Source: Calamus simplicifolius (lineage: Eukaryota; Streptophyta; Magnoliopsida; Arecales; Arecaceae). From it: 64,000 bases of DNA. Within the stretch, counting starts at the first letter, position 1, and the number at the start of each line of letters is the position of its first letter. Made by a program: the position numbers and the translations under genes. Below are positions 43,001 to 57,900 of this stretch, in pieces. Below the pieces are notes generated by a model, which did not search any database, was not told where the DNA came from, and saw only the letters and a list, made by a program, of their open reading frames with translations. The stretch is from positions 364,353-428,352 of the forward strand of contig UESW01005013.1 in assembly GCA_900491605.1 (NCBI GenBank). The letters run 5' to 3'.

Positions 43001-46000
43001 TAAAGGAGTTCTCCTCTTCTCTAACTCCAAAATACATGAGACAAAAGTTTTTATACATCAGTAAGTCGTTTTTACCAGGATGGTCAAGGAAACAAAGGTA
43101 GGACAATACATCTAATATCTTCTTCTTCCAAAAGTTCCAGAAGTATACCATTGTTGCAGTGGAACACTGATTCTGATTCATCATTTCATTAACATGCTTT
43201 TCCTTGTCCAAAACAAACTCTGATTCCCAAAAAAACTTGGAGGGTTCAGTCTGAAGATGGATATCCAGAATTTTACGTGCAATAAGAATTTCCAAACGTA
43301 CATTTTGAAGTTCACGAAAATGATTCAAGTATTTGACCGAGTCAAACAGACTGATCGACCTATCAGATAATAATTCCACTTCTATGCAAGTAGATTCGTA
43401 GAAGGAACATGACACCCGCTTAGCAAGAGTCTTTGCTTTATCCAAAAGTTCATCTTTCTTTTCAAAATGCTTAATTGGCCAGCCTTCGCTTCCAGGAGTC
43501 CAGAGGGATTGACTAAGAACATGGAGGATAATTAACTCTGTAGCCTTTTCAAAATCACCAACTTTTTCAAACATGTCAGCCTCAAATAAGATATCTCCCT
43601 TCATTCTTGAAATGCTTATCGCCTCAAGATAGTTCCCTGACTCAACCTCCACCATCAGTAGCTCATCAAGAAGATTCTTGGACTTCAAAAAATCCCGGAT
43701 CTGGTCCATAGAATCAAAAGCCTTAACAAACACCATCATATGTTTAATGTCTCCTAGCTCATAATAGTGCACTGCACAGCTCTTCAAAAATGAGATTTTT
43801 GCTGCATTGCATTCTTCAAGCATTAGCTCATCAGAATATGAATCCTTCCTCCACTGTTCTATAAAATTCAGTCCAAAATCAAAAAGCGCCCCTCTGGTGC
43901 ACATAGTCAAACACTTTGAGAAACATTTGGCTCTGGAATATGTCTTAGCAGCAAGAGACCAACATTTTGCCATAGCAAAACAATCTCCTGCAGATTCAAG
44001 TCTAGATGCACCACATTTCTCCATAAAAATTGTACCTGCTAGGATTCAAGGGAGAAATACAAAAGGTTATAAGAGAAGCTCCAATGCTGCCAGCAAACAT
44101 TTCAAAAGAAACATGTTAAAAACTGTACCTTGTAAGAAAATTTTTCTATAGCACTATAATTAAGAACAAAACACACTACCAATTATGGAAATAAATGATA
44201 AGCAATGGGAAGATATTTGCTATATTTAAATCATCTGCAATGGTCTTTGACATTCAGCAGATCATCTTGTACTGTCCTAACGCACAGGACAGACACAAGC
44301 AAAAGCCCATGCAATGAATATATTATAAACAAAAGAAGTAAAATAAAATGTTCATAAATTAAAAAAAGAGAAAATAATAGTAAATCTATTGGACTTGTAT
44401 GTACCATAAACTCTCCGTAAAGCCACACATACTAAACCTTATCAATGGGGGATTATACGTCGGTACTTGATCATTTCTGAACATGATTACTGTGGATCTA
44501 TGCTACAAGGAATAAATGTGGTACAATAGATCTATATTACTCGAGTGAAATGCAGTATATTGGACCTATACCATAGGGGTTATATATGGTACAATGGGCA
44601 TCCACCGCACAGGTTACATGCAGTACAGTGGACTATCTGTAATGACTAAACGTGCAATAGTATACAGTGAGACCTGTCACAGGGATTATAAGTCTCTGAA
44701 TAGATTAATGAATTATTAAATAATAGTTTTAAAAATTAGTTCATAAGTTATTTATTAGAATGCATATAAAACAATTTATTAATCATTAATAATAATTGTA
44801 TAAATGTTATAACAATTTTTGAAGTGGATATAAGCTGTCCTTTGAAATTATGTATGAAACATTAGTTTTGATAATAGTTTCTTTTTGTACTGGAAATAAA
44901 TGTATATGTAGTTGCATATGAATTCATTTTTTCTGAATTACATGTACAAACTTGATTAGGAAATTCTTATTTGGCAATATTTGTATATGGAATACTGATT
45001 ACAGAATTCTACGTGTGTTGAAATAGTTTGATTATTTATATCATACTTGCTGGATGCCTCTAGCTATGGTTATTTATTGAGCCTTCAATTCAATCTTCTT
45101 TTATCTCTTTTTAGAGCCTGAAGCACAGGAGGATGTGGGCAGAGGTTGCACACCGAGCTTACCTGACCTCTATGATTTCATGGAACATTTTGGATATTTT
45201 GGTTTGTTGAACTATGATGAACCTTTATACATTTTTGTAAAGTGGTCATGCAGATGTCAAGGCCTTATTTGATATTACTTTTTTCATGTTATTACTTTTA
45301 AAGTGAAAACATAAAATTCAATGCAAGGAAGATGTTTGGTTCCCTTATTTCGAAAAGTGTCTTTCAAAACTTATGGAAGAAGTGAAAATGAAGAATGCTT
45401 AGTTCCTTTGTTTTGAAAAATATTTCTTTAAGCCACAAAATCAATTCCATTCAGACTCTCATGATTAATTCTCTTTTTTCCTTACCCTTCCTAAAGCCGC
45501 CACCACCATAGCATTTTACAGATGTTCGAGAGCTCATATCAACTCCTTGTTCACTTTCCGCTTTCCCCTAGCTATGCCCTCCATTTTATGGTGCCCTCCT
45601 AGGATTCCAACACTCTTCAGATAAACATTGATTCTTCTCCATGGTCTCTAATCCCAGAAAATCCCTAATCAAAACCATCATTGGATCTCAATCAATCTAA
45701 GAAAAATCACCCATGAGAGGAGCTTAGGGCTTGTTTAATTGCAGGAAACAATTCTTCATTTTCTATCTCTAGTTTTCATCTCTATTTCCAATTCTCTCCA
45801 TAGCAAATCTGTAAAACATGTTCATTCCTCTAAGAAGAAAAATCATTTTTCAATTTAAAATTTTTTAAAAACATAGGCTATGCAAGGTGGTTAGTGTTGG
45901 AGGTATGATGGTGGGTGGTATAGGGGAATAGCAGTGGTAGTAGGGGGTGCAGGTATGGTGACACTAGTACTAGTGGGTGATGGAGGTGGTGGAGGCGGCT

Positions 46001-49000
46001 GGTGGAGGTATGGCGGCGGCGGCGACAATGGTCAAGGGTGGTGGGTGAGGCATGATGATGGTGGTGGAGGCATAGTAACAATGAGGTTAGTAGGTGGTGG
46101 CGGCAGTGGTGGTGGTGGGTGTATGGTCGTGACAGTGGTGGTGGGTGGTATGGTAGTAGGTAGTGATGGAGAGTGGTATGTTGAATGTATGGTGATGGCG
46201 GTGAAGGTATAATAATGGGTGGTGATGGGGGTAGCGATGGTAGAAGCATTGTGGTCCTGGTAATCATAACACTAGTGTAGAGGAAAGAATCATGGATGAG
46301 CTTAAAAATACAAGCCTACCCTAAAGAATGGATAAATCCTATGAGGAGTGTAGAGGAAAGAATCATGGATGGAAGAATAGATGAATATGATGAGTGTGGA
46401 GGAAAGAATCATGGATGGAAGAATAGATGAATATGATGAGTGTGGAGGAAAGAATCATGGATGGGTGAGATTACCCATGTTGCACATAAGAGGAATCATA
46501 GATGGCTTTCATTCACTATATATTCTTTGTTATTATAGCAGCTTGATAATTATGCTCCCAATTTTTGGTTAACATACTTCTCCCGTTTATGTTTTCAAGT
46601 CCTGACCAGACATCCTATGGGATGCACGCTGAAATTGCCTACCATCCTGAGTATTGGAACAGGACCATCCTACTTTCATCTCAATATTCCAATTGGCATG
46701 TCTTGAGATATACAATGTCTAAAGTATTAGGATGAACCACGATAGCGGCATGTTCCGTTCTATAAAAGAAATCAGGACAGCCCATCCTGTAGGATTTAAA
46801 AGCTTGCTCTTGTTATCTTTCTTTAAGTCAGCCAAAAAAAGAGAAAGAAAGAAGTGATAATCTTTGTTAGATTTGGGAGCATCTTTCAATGCGCATTTAA
46901 TGAAGTTTGTTATATAATAGAAGAAATAACATATTTCCTTAACACCAATGCATGCTCCCATGAAATGTTTCAAGTACCACTGGAATAGGACAGCTACAAA
47001 CAATAGCAGTGGTACACACTCTATTGGTGTACGAAAGAGTCTCATACCATGATTGATACCTGATAAATTACCATTCCAACAAAAACTGGTACAAGATCCT
47101 ATACTAGTATCTGGAAACTAGTTCTTATGTTCTCATGCTATCAAATTCTAAAATTTCCATTTCGAAAATCTCTCTTTAAAGAGAGGAACCAAAGAAGAAG
47201 CAAGGCATGTGCTTGCTAGTGCTGGGGGTACTTTTTCATATGTGGAGTAGAAAGATGTGAAGAGTAGCCTTCACGGCCAAACTAGTGGGTGGTGTCACAA
47301 CAGGAAAGATGATAAACTTGAAGTTTCTTTCTTACCTTTCCCTTTTCAAGCCCAAGTGGCAAATAGTAGAATAGTCTATCTAGTCACTCTTTCTCACCAA
47401 ACTGTTGAGGAAGATGGAATCTCGGATGAAATAGTGGCATGGCCAGAAGTAAATTCCCAAAATGGTCCTCCATACACTATTGTGCCACATAGAGAGAAAT
47501 TGGAACTTATAACATGTGGCCCTACCTCTGGTTCTGCTTATCTTATTAAGTGACTGCCGTTTGAGGTGTATTGGTTAATTGAGATTTTAGCATACCAACT
47601 TTTCCCAAATTTAATCCAATAAGAATCAAGATCCCTGTTCTCTGTTTCTATTTTGAATGTTCACCAGCATGTCGTTAAGAGTACAAGCATACAACTATGC
47701 ATGTAATTATGTGCAAAGTTCAGTGCACTTATATGTACATATGCATAGAATTGAGAAGTTATTAGGACCTGGAACTTTCTTCATATGCTCTCAGCTTATT
47801 TTTTGCTAGCATGGTTGGATCCAACATTCTTCATTCTTTACCATCAGAGAGGAATTACAAGTCACAAGTCTTAATATTCTTCTTCTATGTTTTTGACACT
47901 TGCTGTCAATTTCATCATTCTTTTCTAATGAATCGCTTTGTTTTCTATTAATACGCAACTTGCATGATCCTCTCAAGACACTTGATGAGACCTATAATAA
48001 ACTTGGCTGAACTTCAGGCACCCTGAAACCACATGTTCCTTAATAGACCTATCCATTTCATTATCTAGTTGAATCAAAACCAAGGGCCTTTTTTCCCTTC
48101 ATTTTTTTAAGCCTTATGATTCTTGTGACACTGTACATTGTTCCATCAAGTTCACATCTTCCAGTATATCGGTCATGTTTTTACAATATTAAACCTTCAT
48201 TGCTACTAATTTATCTATGATTGACAAATAAATCATCCACATTATTTTTGTTGTTTCACCTTGACAATTATCAACCATTCATAACTCCACTGTCATTCAA
48301 AATTCAAGGTTTAGTAAATTTCCAATCTCGGATGCTAACAGTTAAACTAAACCTTTACTTTGCAACGGAGGAAACCTCCTTTATTGCATCTAGTGAGCTT
48401 GTCATTCATTCTGTATATAGCTAACATCTCTTTCTGTCACCATAAGCTCTAGTCATACCATGAAGAGGTTAACATCCAGAGTGACAAAAAGATATGCTTA
48501 AGCTACATGCATTCAAATAGATATAACCATAAAAAGGAATTTATCCTTCATCCTTCAAGGAAAATTCATATCTAGTGTAAGTAGAAGGATAAAATTAATA
48601 ACCCTATAAAGCCAGATAGTGAGTTATCAATTAAGGCAAAGTTTTAAATCTCATGTACCAAAGATGTCACGGTTTTTCAATAAAATAAGATGCCTCATGT
48701 CCCACCTGTCTCAATCCCCAACCCGGTCAGTTATCCCAATACTTGCTTGGTATACTTTTTTCTTGCAAAAAATTATTTGTAAAGCTATAATACTTTATTT
48801 AATTTTTAAATATATTTGAACTTCAAAAACTATATTTTTACAATAAATTAAATCTATTTAAAAATGATACTATAATGTATTAGGGTCGAGATAGGATAAG
48901 ATGGGATGATCAAGATCGGTCCCAAGATCTCTTTAGGATGAGACATCTTGGCCCTCGTTCCGCTGAGATCTAAATCACTGGATTGAGGTTTCACTTAGGA

Positions 49001-51928
49001 GTATGGCATTAATTATAGTGGAATCTTTGCTCTTCTGGCAAAGATGATTTTAATTAGTGCCTAAACTGAAGTTTCTCTATATGAGTGTTTTGTATATTAG
49101 ATAGACTTCACATGGCAAAACTTTTTATAAAAAATCTCCCACATAATGTCACTGTGCAGCCTTCTTAGTTTTTGCATCTTTTAGGCATTGCTTAGTGCTC
49201 ATGTAACATCATTTCCCAATTTTATGCACATGAAAACTAGGTTTTCATTATGGCTGGTACCAGGAAGTACCAAGAGTACTGAGAAAACATGGCAAAATTA
49301 TGATTTTGCGTCCAACAATGCATCATGTGTGAGCACAAAGATGTATACGCTACCAACTTGACCCATACCGGAGTCTTGTATCATGGCTAAAAACCTTAGG
49401 TGAAATAATTATTATTCAAGATTATGATCCATCATAAATTTAAGGAGTATATTATTTTATAATTTTATGCAGTTATTATATCATGCTTAGTAACTATTAT
49501 ATGATGCTTATTAACTATTATTTATTATATTTTAACGGGAGTATAATACTGATTTTTCTGAAAATATGATATTTTTTTAATTGTTTATTCAAATTTTGAT
49601 AATATGATTACTTATTAAAAATCATAGTATATTTTTAATATTTTTTTTAATTATTAAAACTGTTAGAACTCATGTTGCTATTTTTTTTTACATTTTTAGT
49701 AATATCTTTAACATATGAGTAATCAAAATTTGACTTGGTCCTAAATAGAGCAAAGTGGAGGAAGCAGATTCATGTAGCCGACCCCATGTAGTTGGGAAAA
49801 GGCTTAGATGAGTTAAGTTGAGTTGTATATGAGCAGTCAAAATTTTATTTTTAAATGTTCATTTGTTTGAATTTTATTTTTCTATAACTGAATACTAATT
49901 TTTAAATTATTTTCCCCTGCATCATGGGGGTTATTTCACTTGTTTCTAGCTGAAAACTTTGATTTGAAATTTCACCACCACTGCTACCAATAACAAAGCT
50001 TTAATCCCAAACTACTAGTAACGTACTAGTATGGTACTCTATATTTGATTCAATATGTGAACCAAACTCAAAGCAGATAGCTTCTTCAGCTCAAACACAG
50101 TTTAATTATGTGCACACATAGAGCAAGGTCTGCAATATTGTTTCATATTGTAGAACTACTAGTAAGGTGCTAGTATGATACCTGAGTTTCAATTCAATAT
50201 GTCAGCCAAACTTGTTTGCTAGTACCTTACTAGTTTGTACTTTTTCAAAGAAAACTAAAACAACTAACAAATAAACCTTAAAAGGTGTGTTTGAACATTA
50301 TCTTAAAAAGACTTTAAAAACAATAAATAATAAAAATAATTATGGCCTAAATATATGCCGAACCGCTTAAAATACCGAACCAGCCTTGGAGTTTGGTTCG
50401 GTACAAACTGTACAGAACTAGTGTGTGGTTCGAGTATGCTAGGTTTTCTTTTTCTTTTTATATTTCATTGTTTTTGATAGTTTTCAATTTTTTCCTTCTT
50501 TTAGAATAGACACCTTTTACTTTGATAGTTTTTCAATTTCTAGTCATTAACTAAGATTTTGTCTTCTATATAAGGGAATCTACAGCCAAACTTCATGTAC
50601 ACATAGTGTAAAATAGAGGAGTAGTCCCATGATGAAATTTATAGGGATAATCCTGATACGTAGATGACAAATTTGCCCTATTTATATAATGGTCATATGA
50701 CTTGGCAGAAGACTTTATTCCTCCATTCAGAAGGCTAAGGCATGGATTTCATTTGCTATTGTATAGAAAAGACTTTATCACATGAGATTTTCCTAATTAT
50801 AGTTCATTCACATCCAGTTGTGTTATGACCAAGAGATGACCTGTAATAAAAGAAAAAATTTCATGCATCCTGTTAAGGCCATACACATCAAAATACTTAT
50901 ATCAAGATTTTAGTTGATATGAGTAGATCATCCTTAGATCTATAATATATCATGAAATCATGCCAAGATTCTAAGTTTTGACATTGAGAAACCACCTTTT
51001 CCTGTTTGCAGCCCATTTAAGTTGAGAAAAAAAGATAGGAGAATAGGACAAGACATAATTGATGTTAGGATGAAATCCTCCCTCCTTTGTGATGCAGCAT
51101 AGATAGGATATAATGATACTATGATCAATATGACCATGCCAAACTTCACAGAAGCCAAGAGATTTGTGGGAAAAAACTTCAACAATTAAATATTTATTTT
51201 TTCATTGGATTCAAAGGTTTATGAAAATTTTCCTTTAAATTTTTATTAGACATAATATCAAATTTTAGTTAGCCTAAATAATTCTAGCATATTTTTCTAT
51301 TATCAAGTCTTATTCCTAATAAATTTTTTATGTTGAGGATCGCCATACTAAAAACTGGTACCATTTTGGTATCAAACCAGTATGATGCATACCATACCAA
51401 AACAATAGTGTACTAGTCGAATGGACCAGGAGGCCCCAAGATATGAACTATTCCAAATTAAACCAAATGGAGTGGTTCAGTTTGGTACATCGGTTTGAGG
51501 CAAGTTCGATTGGTTCACGGCAATTCTACCCTCTTACCAAATCAAGAGGCCAAACCATCTTCGTTTTGAGTTTACTCATTTCACCCCGAACCGCCCAATT
51601 CAGGATGGGTCAACATACAACGGTATCGGGTTTAATGCCTAAATTAGGGTTAGGATTGTGGTTATATTTTCTTTGATTAATAATAAAAATTAGCTCTTGA
51701 GACATTAATAAAAAAATTCTTTTAGTGAGAACTTCCTTCACCAACGAAGGGTTCTTTAATTTAGATTGTTTTCGTTTTAAATGTTTGATCTCTAAGTTCA
51801 ATTCCTGTCAATCAACTTACCTTTCACTCATCATATTGCATCAACTTGACTCAAATCTTTAAAAAATAGAGAAGATTTCAAGCTTTTGAAAAATATGAGA
51901 GAGGATGAGAAATTACAGGTGTTTCCCA

Positions 51929-51959
<31 letters not shown>

Positions 51960-54900
51960 ATTTAAGTGAACCCACCCTGCCCTAAGCCGCCCCTACCCCA
52001 CTTAACTCAACTCAACTCATCTAAGCCTTTTCCCAACTACATGGGGTTGGCTACATGAATCTACTTCCTCACTTTGCTCTATTTAGGACTAAGTTGACAC
52101 TCTACATATTGTTGGCTACATAAATTTAGGCCACCCCCACCCCACCCCACCCACCCAAAAATCGACCCAATCTAGCCCAAACCAAGCACTTCAGCATGGT
52201 TTAAACCATTTTACAGCAATTTAGGACTTATAGTGAATTGGAGGGGTTTTTCATATCAATTTCCGACCAGCTCGGTTAACTTCGAGCCAAACCAACTCGT
52301 TCGATTTGGTTTGTCCTTCCATGGCTAAAATAATGCTTGACTAGCACACTGTTGCATAGTGTGTCAGTATGGTATCACACCAACCAAGTCTACAAGACCT
52401 ACTCAACCAACTTTGACTTTTTTTTTTTATAAAAGAAACTGAAACCTAAAAGGCCTTATATTTATGTTCATATCAGTAGGAACATATTTTTCCATAGAAA
52501 ATGTAAGTGTAAAAGAAGATCTTAAAATTGCTATTTTAAAGTCCTTGAATTTTCCAGCATTTAAAGAATTCTAGATTAAAGATTATTCTCAACATGCGAT
52601 ACAAAATGTTTAACTTTCTATAGCAAATTTTAAATGAGAATAGGAAGCATGATTAAACCTGCAGTTTTGAAGTCCTTTAATGCTATGAAACAACTAGCAG
52701 CATTTTCTGCTTTACCAATGGATTCATAAAGCTCAGCAGCCTTCTTAAGAGACAACTGACCCCTTTCAAAATCCACAGAAATAATACGATCAGCAGTAGC
52801 ACGAAGACCAGCAGCCCTGGCCCATTTTTCTCTGTAATCATCACCAGCCCGTTCAAAACACAGTGTGGCCATCTCAAAGTTCCCTTCATTGAATAACTGC
52901 ACCCAAAGCATTTAACAACATTTAAGCAGAATATAAAAAATGTTGGCATTTAATCATAAAAGTAATATGAAGCATATAAAGGAAACACGAACACTTCGAC
53001 ACAAACCTTGATACCACAAGACCTCCATTCTTCAGGGCTGCTTTCAGTACGCATAGTTTCTGCAAGAGAGCTATCCAAGTGTCTCGTTTGGACAAGACAA
53101 AAGCTCTTCCAATAATCAAACACTGGTTGAGAAAATTCATCAGTTGTTTCACAAATCCAGAGCCTCTGTCTAGTTCGAGTAATGGCAACATAGAGCTGCT
53201 TCAGTTCTGAGCATAGAATACTGTGCCTGGCCTCATCAAAAGAAGGAAATGACCCTGGAGTGGATTCATGCATGAAATGTTCCTTCATATATCCATAAAT
53301 TACTCTCCACTGATTTTTCAATGGAGAAGCTCCGAAAAAGTTATACAATAATACATCCTGCAAAAGCAACATTAGCTACGTAAGGTAAAACAATTCACAA
53401 CCACACATCATACTTTAAAAAATTTATGGACTTATTACCTGAAATTCAAGTCCTTTGCATTCCATAATTGTAAGCACAAGAGCCTGTTTCCCAATATGGC
53501 CTATGATTTGCTCCTTGCAACATTCATCGCGAACCAAGACAACCTGGTCAGCTCCAAACCCTTTCATAGTACCACAAGACCTTCCGGTGCCCCCAAAGAT
53601 GGTGATGATGGCATTCTCATTATTTCGACAGTTAAGTAATACTGGAGCTTCTCCATATACCAAACTAATTTCTGGACTTAATTTATCAACACATAATGGA
53701 AAAAACTCGTAAAGCAGATCCATGATGCTTTGAGCCAAATTAAGCACACCAGCGTGAGTACGAAAGTTCTGTTGTAACTGGAAGTTACCTGAGATATGTG
53801 GTATTTTCCTCATTTTCTCATGATATCTATGTCCAAATCCTGAAACGAACTCCTTATAAAAAAGGGATCTTATGTCTTCGAACCTAAAATCAATGCCCCT
53901 AGCAATAGTTTGTGCAGTGTCTCCAGCGAAAACAAAACCTTCCTGAAAGTTTCTGTTGACATGCTTGAAAAGTGCTATTTGTCTCATTGTGAGATCCTGG
54001 ACCTCATCAATGTAAACAAAATCTACCTTATCAAACATGTAGCTTTCAAAACGTAATCGGTGGTGAAGATCCATCACCAGATCAGATAAATCAAATTCTC
54101 CATTATATTGCTTCCTGTTCTCATAATGAAGAAATATGTCATATATCATTTCTCTTTTTTCCCCGCTCAAAGTGGACACCCTCCTCTCGGAGAGCCTCAC
54201 ATAATCTTCCTTACAAAGGCTGACATCATGGGCCGCATCCATTTCTACTCCACCTTTAATATGTGAAATTATTTGGGTGTAAACAGTAGAGGGGTCGAGT
54301 TTCTTTGTCAACTTTGCGTTAAAATGAGGCCAGTACAATCCAACAAAGCGCTCATAGGTGACTTCTTTGCTGCGGATAATAGCCTGCAGTGCAAGAGATT
54401 TTGCAGCTCCCTGCTCAGGTACGGGAACCTTGCTTGTACCATAAAACTTATCGAAGTATGAGTTAGTCATTGTGCCATCAAGCATCACCAGAAACTTCTG
54501 GAATGTTATTATAAGGGGATAATGTTTTTGTTGCACATGATGGAAATTATCAGGTATATCCAGAAATTCTGTAACAGTGTCACATTTGTCATGCATATCA
54601 AGAAAACCAGCAGTATCTGGGATGTCTGCACCAGAGGCAAATCTGGAAATAGAAAAAATTTACATAAGCAGACAAATTTATCGTTTGAAAGAACAAAATG
54701 CTAACAATCAATCACCAAATGAAAGTTATTTACAACAAAAAATTGTTAGCTAATTACTTATACCAAAAAAGTTGTGTATCACTGCTAAAACTACTCTTAT
54801 ACATTTTTGGGATTTAGGAATCCTACAAAATGAAGATCCTACACCAAATCCATATTATAATTAGAGGGAATATAAGCATGAATGTAATAAGATCTAAGGT

Positions 54901-57900
54901 TGCAAGTTAAAGTTTGGAATTGCAGAGATTTCTCATTTAGTTGAAAGTATAGTCAAGCTGAAATTGGGTTTAGTGATAATGGAGCAAGTTTGTCTAGGAG
55001 ATGAAGGATGAACTAAGAGGGCAAGCCTTGCTGCAACAATAAGGTTTCTCCATAGCATCATGGGTTTGAAACATGAAAATAGTCTCTCCACCCACTAGAG
55101 TAAGGCTACATACATCTAACTTTCTCCAAACCCACAATGGTGAAATCCACATGCTCCAAGAAGACTTTTTTTATGAAGGATGATTTAAAGAATATAACAC
55201 TAAGGCCTAATTTGGGTTTACTTCAGTTCCATTTTTTTCTTTTTCTTTTTTCATGTGAAAGGTAAGGCAATAATAATATGCTTGAAATATATAGGAAGTT
55301 GAGATTCCATTCAATAAGTGAACTCTAAATAGCCAAAGAAAATGAAGTCAATATATAGTGATATGAGAGATTTGATAGAGGACAAGATATATAAATCAAG
55401 GAGACTATTGACTAGAGTTAGCTGAACCATCCTAAACTAGGTGATTCCTATCAAACCAAACCAAATTGGTCCAAAACCAAGATGGTTTAGACTCCTGGTT
55501 TTGTACAGAGGCAAGGCCAAACCACCCCAACCCACCTATATTGCCTCGATACCAAAGTATCATATTGTACTAAAATATTGTTCATGAAGCATACCTAACT
55601 GAATAGTGCCAGCCCAACACCAGTAACCATTATTGTAGACCTTACTATTGGGTAACACTTTCTACGATTTGAAGAGGATTTCAAGGTCAACAAAGAAACA
55701 ACAAAAGAAAATAACAAAAACTAGTACAACATTTAAGAAATAAAGATAAAAATAGGATTATAGATAAACAATATTGTAACATCTTTTACATAAAAAAAGA
55801 AATAAAGTCATTTGTCCAAAAATAGAAGTAGCACCAATTGAAGACAATTAAAAGGACAACTTAGAAGGTTTAGATATTTCTAATGTAGACCTAGGGATCG
55901 ATTGATGCAAAAGAGTAAGTTAATACATATAAGAGGAAAAAGAGGTCAACAGAGTTTGAAATTTATATGGAAGTGATCTAGAAAGATTTAATTTCTTTGC
56001 ATTTTATATAAAATATGGCTCTAAACTGAACAAAATAGAGAAAAACAATTCATCTAGCCAAGTCGAATTAGTTTCAAATTAAGGCTTTATTGTTCTTGTT
56101 GTAATAATGTAATATTGTTCTACGAAGCACTCTAGTTGAGGTTAGGCACACATAAGCGTTTGATGATGACAATCCTTAGTTACAAACAGGCTCAAATGTG
56201 GAATATCAAGCATTTACGTTGGCCTAAGTGGCATGAATATGAGGCCCCAAAACAAAAATTATGATGTGATGCATAGTTTTAAACAAAGATTGATTTTCGA
56301 GTGTTTTGTTAAAAAATAGTAGCTTAAAATATTAAAATGTTTTTTATTAGATAGGTACCTTAAACTTAATTATGAAAGACACAAACTTGTACATGTATTT
56401 TGAATGTTCTATATTTGAGATGAATGGTAGATTTGTTTACTGCAAAGACATCATTGATATTTGAAAGTAGTTTGCAAGGGAAAACAAGGTGTTCGGTTTT
56501 AGTGTCAGACCACATATCAATATATTACTAGTACAGGTTGGATCAGCATTGTACACTCCATAATCGCACATGGCACACCTCTGCAGGTGAGACAGCAGCA
56601 GTACTACATATTGCTGCCATGGCACATCGAGCCCCCATACGATTTTGACACCTTAATGGGCTAGAAAAGAATACCTTGAAAGAAGTTGAAAACCTTTTCA
56701 TTGGTCAAAAATTTATAGTATAATAAACTGGGAACACAACTGAAATTGTTTTTTTTCCTGAATTTTCATGATTCTAATTAGATAATGATGTGGGATAATT
56801 TGTTAAATCAATATGATGTTGCTATTTGTCAAAATCATATGATAGAATCCACAAACAAAAATCTTATTGGTAGACACCTAATGATCCAAATCACCTTATA
56901 ATTACTCAAGTCATATTAAGAAATCAATTAACGAGTTTACATAATGGTTAACCCAATCAAGATCAAGAAACCACTCTGGGCCCTTCATTATAGAAACCCC
57001 AACCCACTATAAACCCACCTTTGGACAACACCTATAAATAGAAGATTAAGGCCTACTTTCTCTCTACTTTTTCTCTCTATTTTCTACTCTTTCTTCCTGT
57101 TTAAAATTTTCTTGGTCCCCATTATTGACTTGAGCATTACAGGGTTCCCCAAAGGAAACTTCAAGGCCTCTAACGCTGTTCTTGAGCACAGGTTATCAAG
57201 AAGAGGAGCAGGAGGCTGATCTTTGGGCTGAGTTCATGCTCTATCGAGTTCTCACCAAACAAATCTAATCCATTGGTACAAAGAAGAACTGATATGTACA
57301 AACCGAATCAGTCTAAACCAAGCAGAACCATCTTATAACGTTCAGTTTTGAGCTATAGATGGGCCAAAAGAGAGAAGCATTGACTTCTTATCTTAATAAG
57401 AAGTGCATACCGCATCATCCTGAAAAAATAATAAACCAATATGGTTCTTGGTACTAGTTTTGTAGATCTTGATCTTGATTGATATATCCACTGCATTGGC
57501 CACTAGACCTTATAAAAGCTTCTAACCATTCTTAAAGATTTATTAATATAATTATGAAATAAGAAAATGGGAAGTGTCCATTTCTTCTAAGAACAAGGGC
57601 TCTTTTAACTAGAAGATAAATAAGAGACTCCTTGCATGAACAAAGTCTTTAGCAAAGGAAAATAAATAATAAAATAAGTTAATAATTTAGAATCCATCAA
57701 ATACAATTCTTAAATATTAATACTAAATAACTTTAAAAAATTTTAAGCCAATCAATATTCTAGAAAAAAAGGTTCCTTAAAATTTATTCTGCTTAATATA
57801 GAACAGAAAAACCACCCTTAAAAGGGCCCTAAAATTGATCTAAAATTTACAGAAAAAATCAAGACTACAAAACCAATTAGCCCACTGAAGAATAATATTT

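Larger units (their letters stand above)
44036..52658 (-). other. 8.6-kb intron between exons 5 and 6
   Basis: The largest intron in the window is AT-rich, with several repeat pieces. A degenerate repeat of GTACAATGGA-like words lies at about 44480-44700. A GGT-rich stretch, a 46-bp minisatellite and two LINE/SINE-type tails are listed separately. AACC/GGTT-rich interspersed repeats lie near 50360-50440, 51350-51640 and 52140-52400. I see no other gene inside. Confidence 0.8.

Noticed and set aside
45115..45240. Exon-like stretch after TTTTTAG on the + strand
   Set aside because: A single short open piece with no partner exon and no similarity I recognise.
45878..46267. His/Pro-rich and Gly-rich open frames
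   Set aside because: Translation of a GGT-type simple repeat inside an intron.
47257..47553. 98-codon open frame on the + strand inside the large intron
   Set aside because: No recognised similarity, no splice or promoter context, and length within chance expectation.
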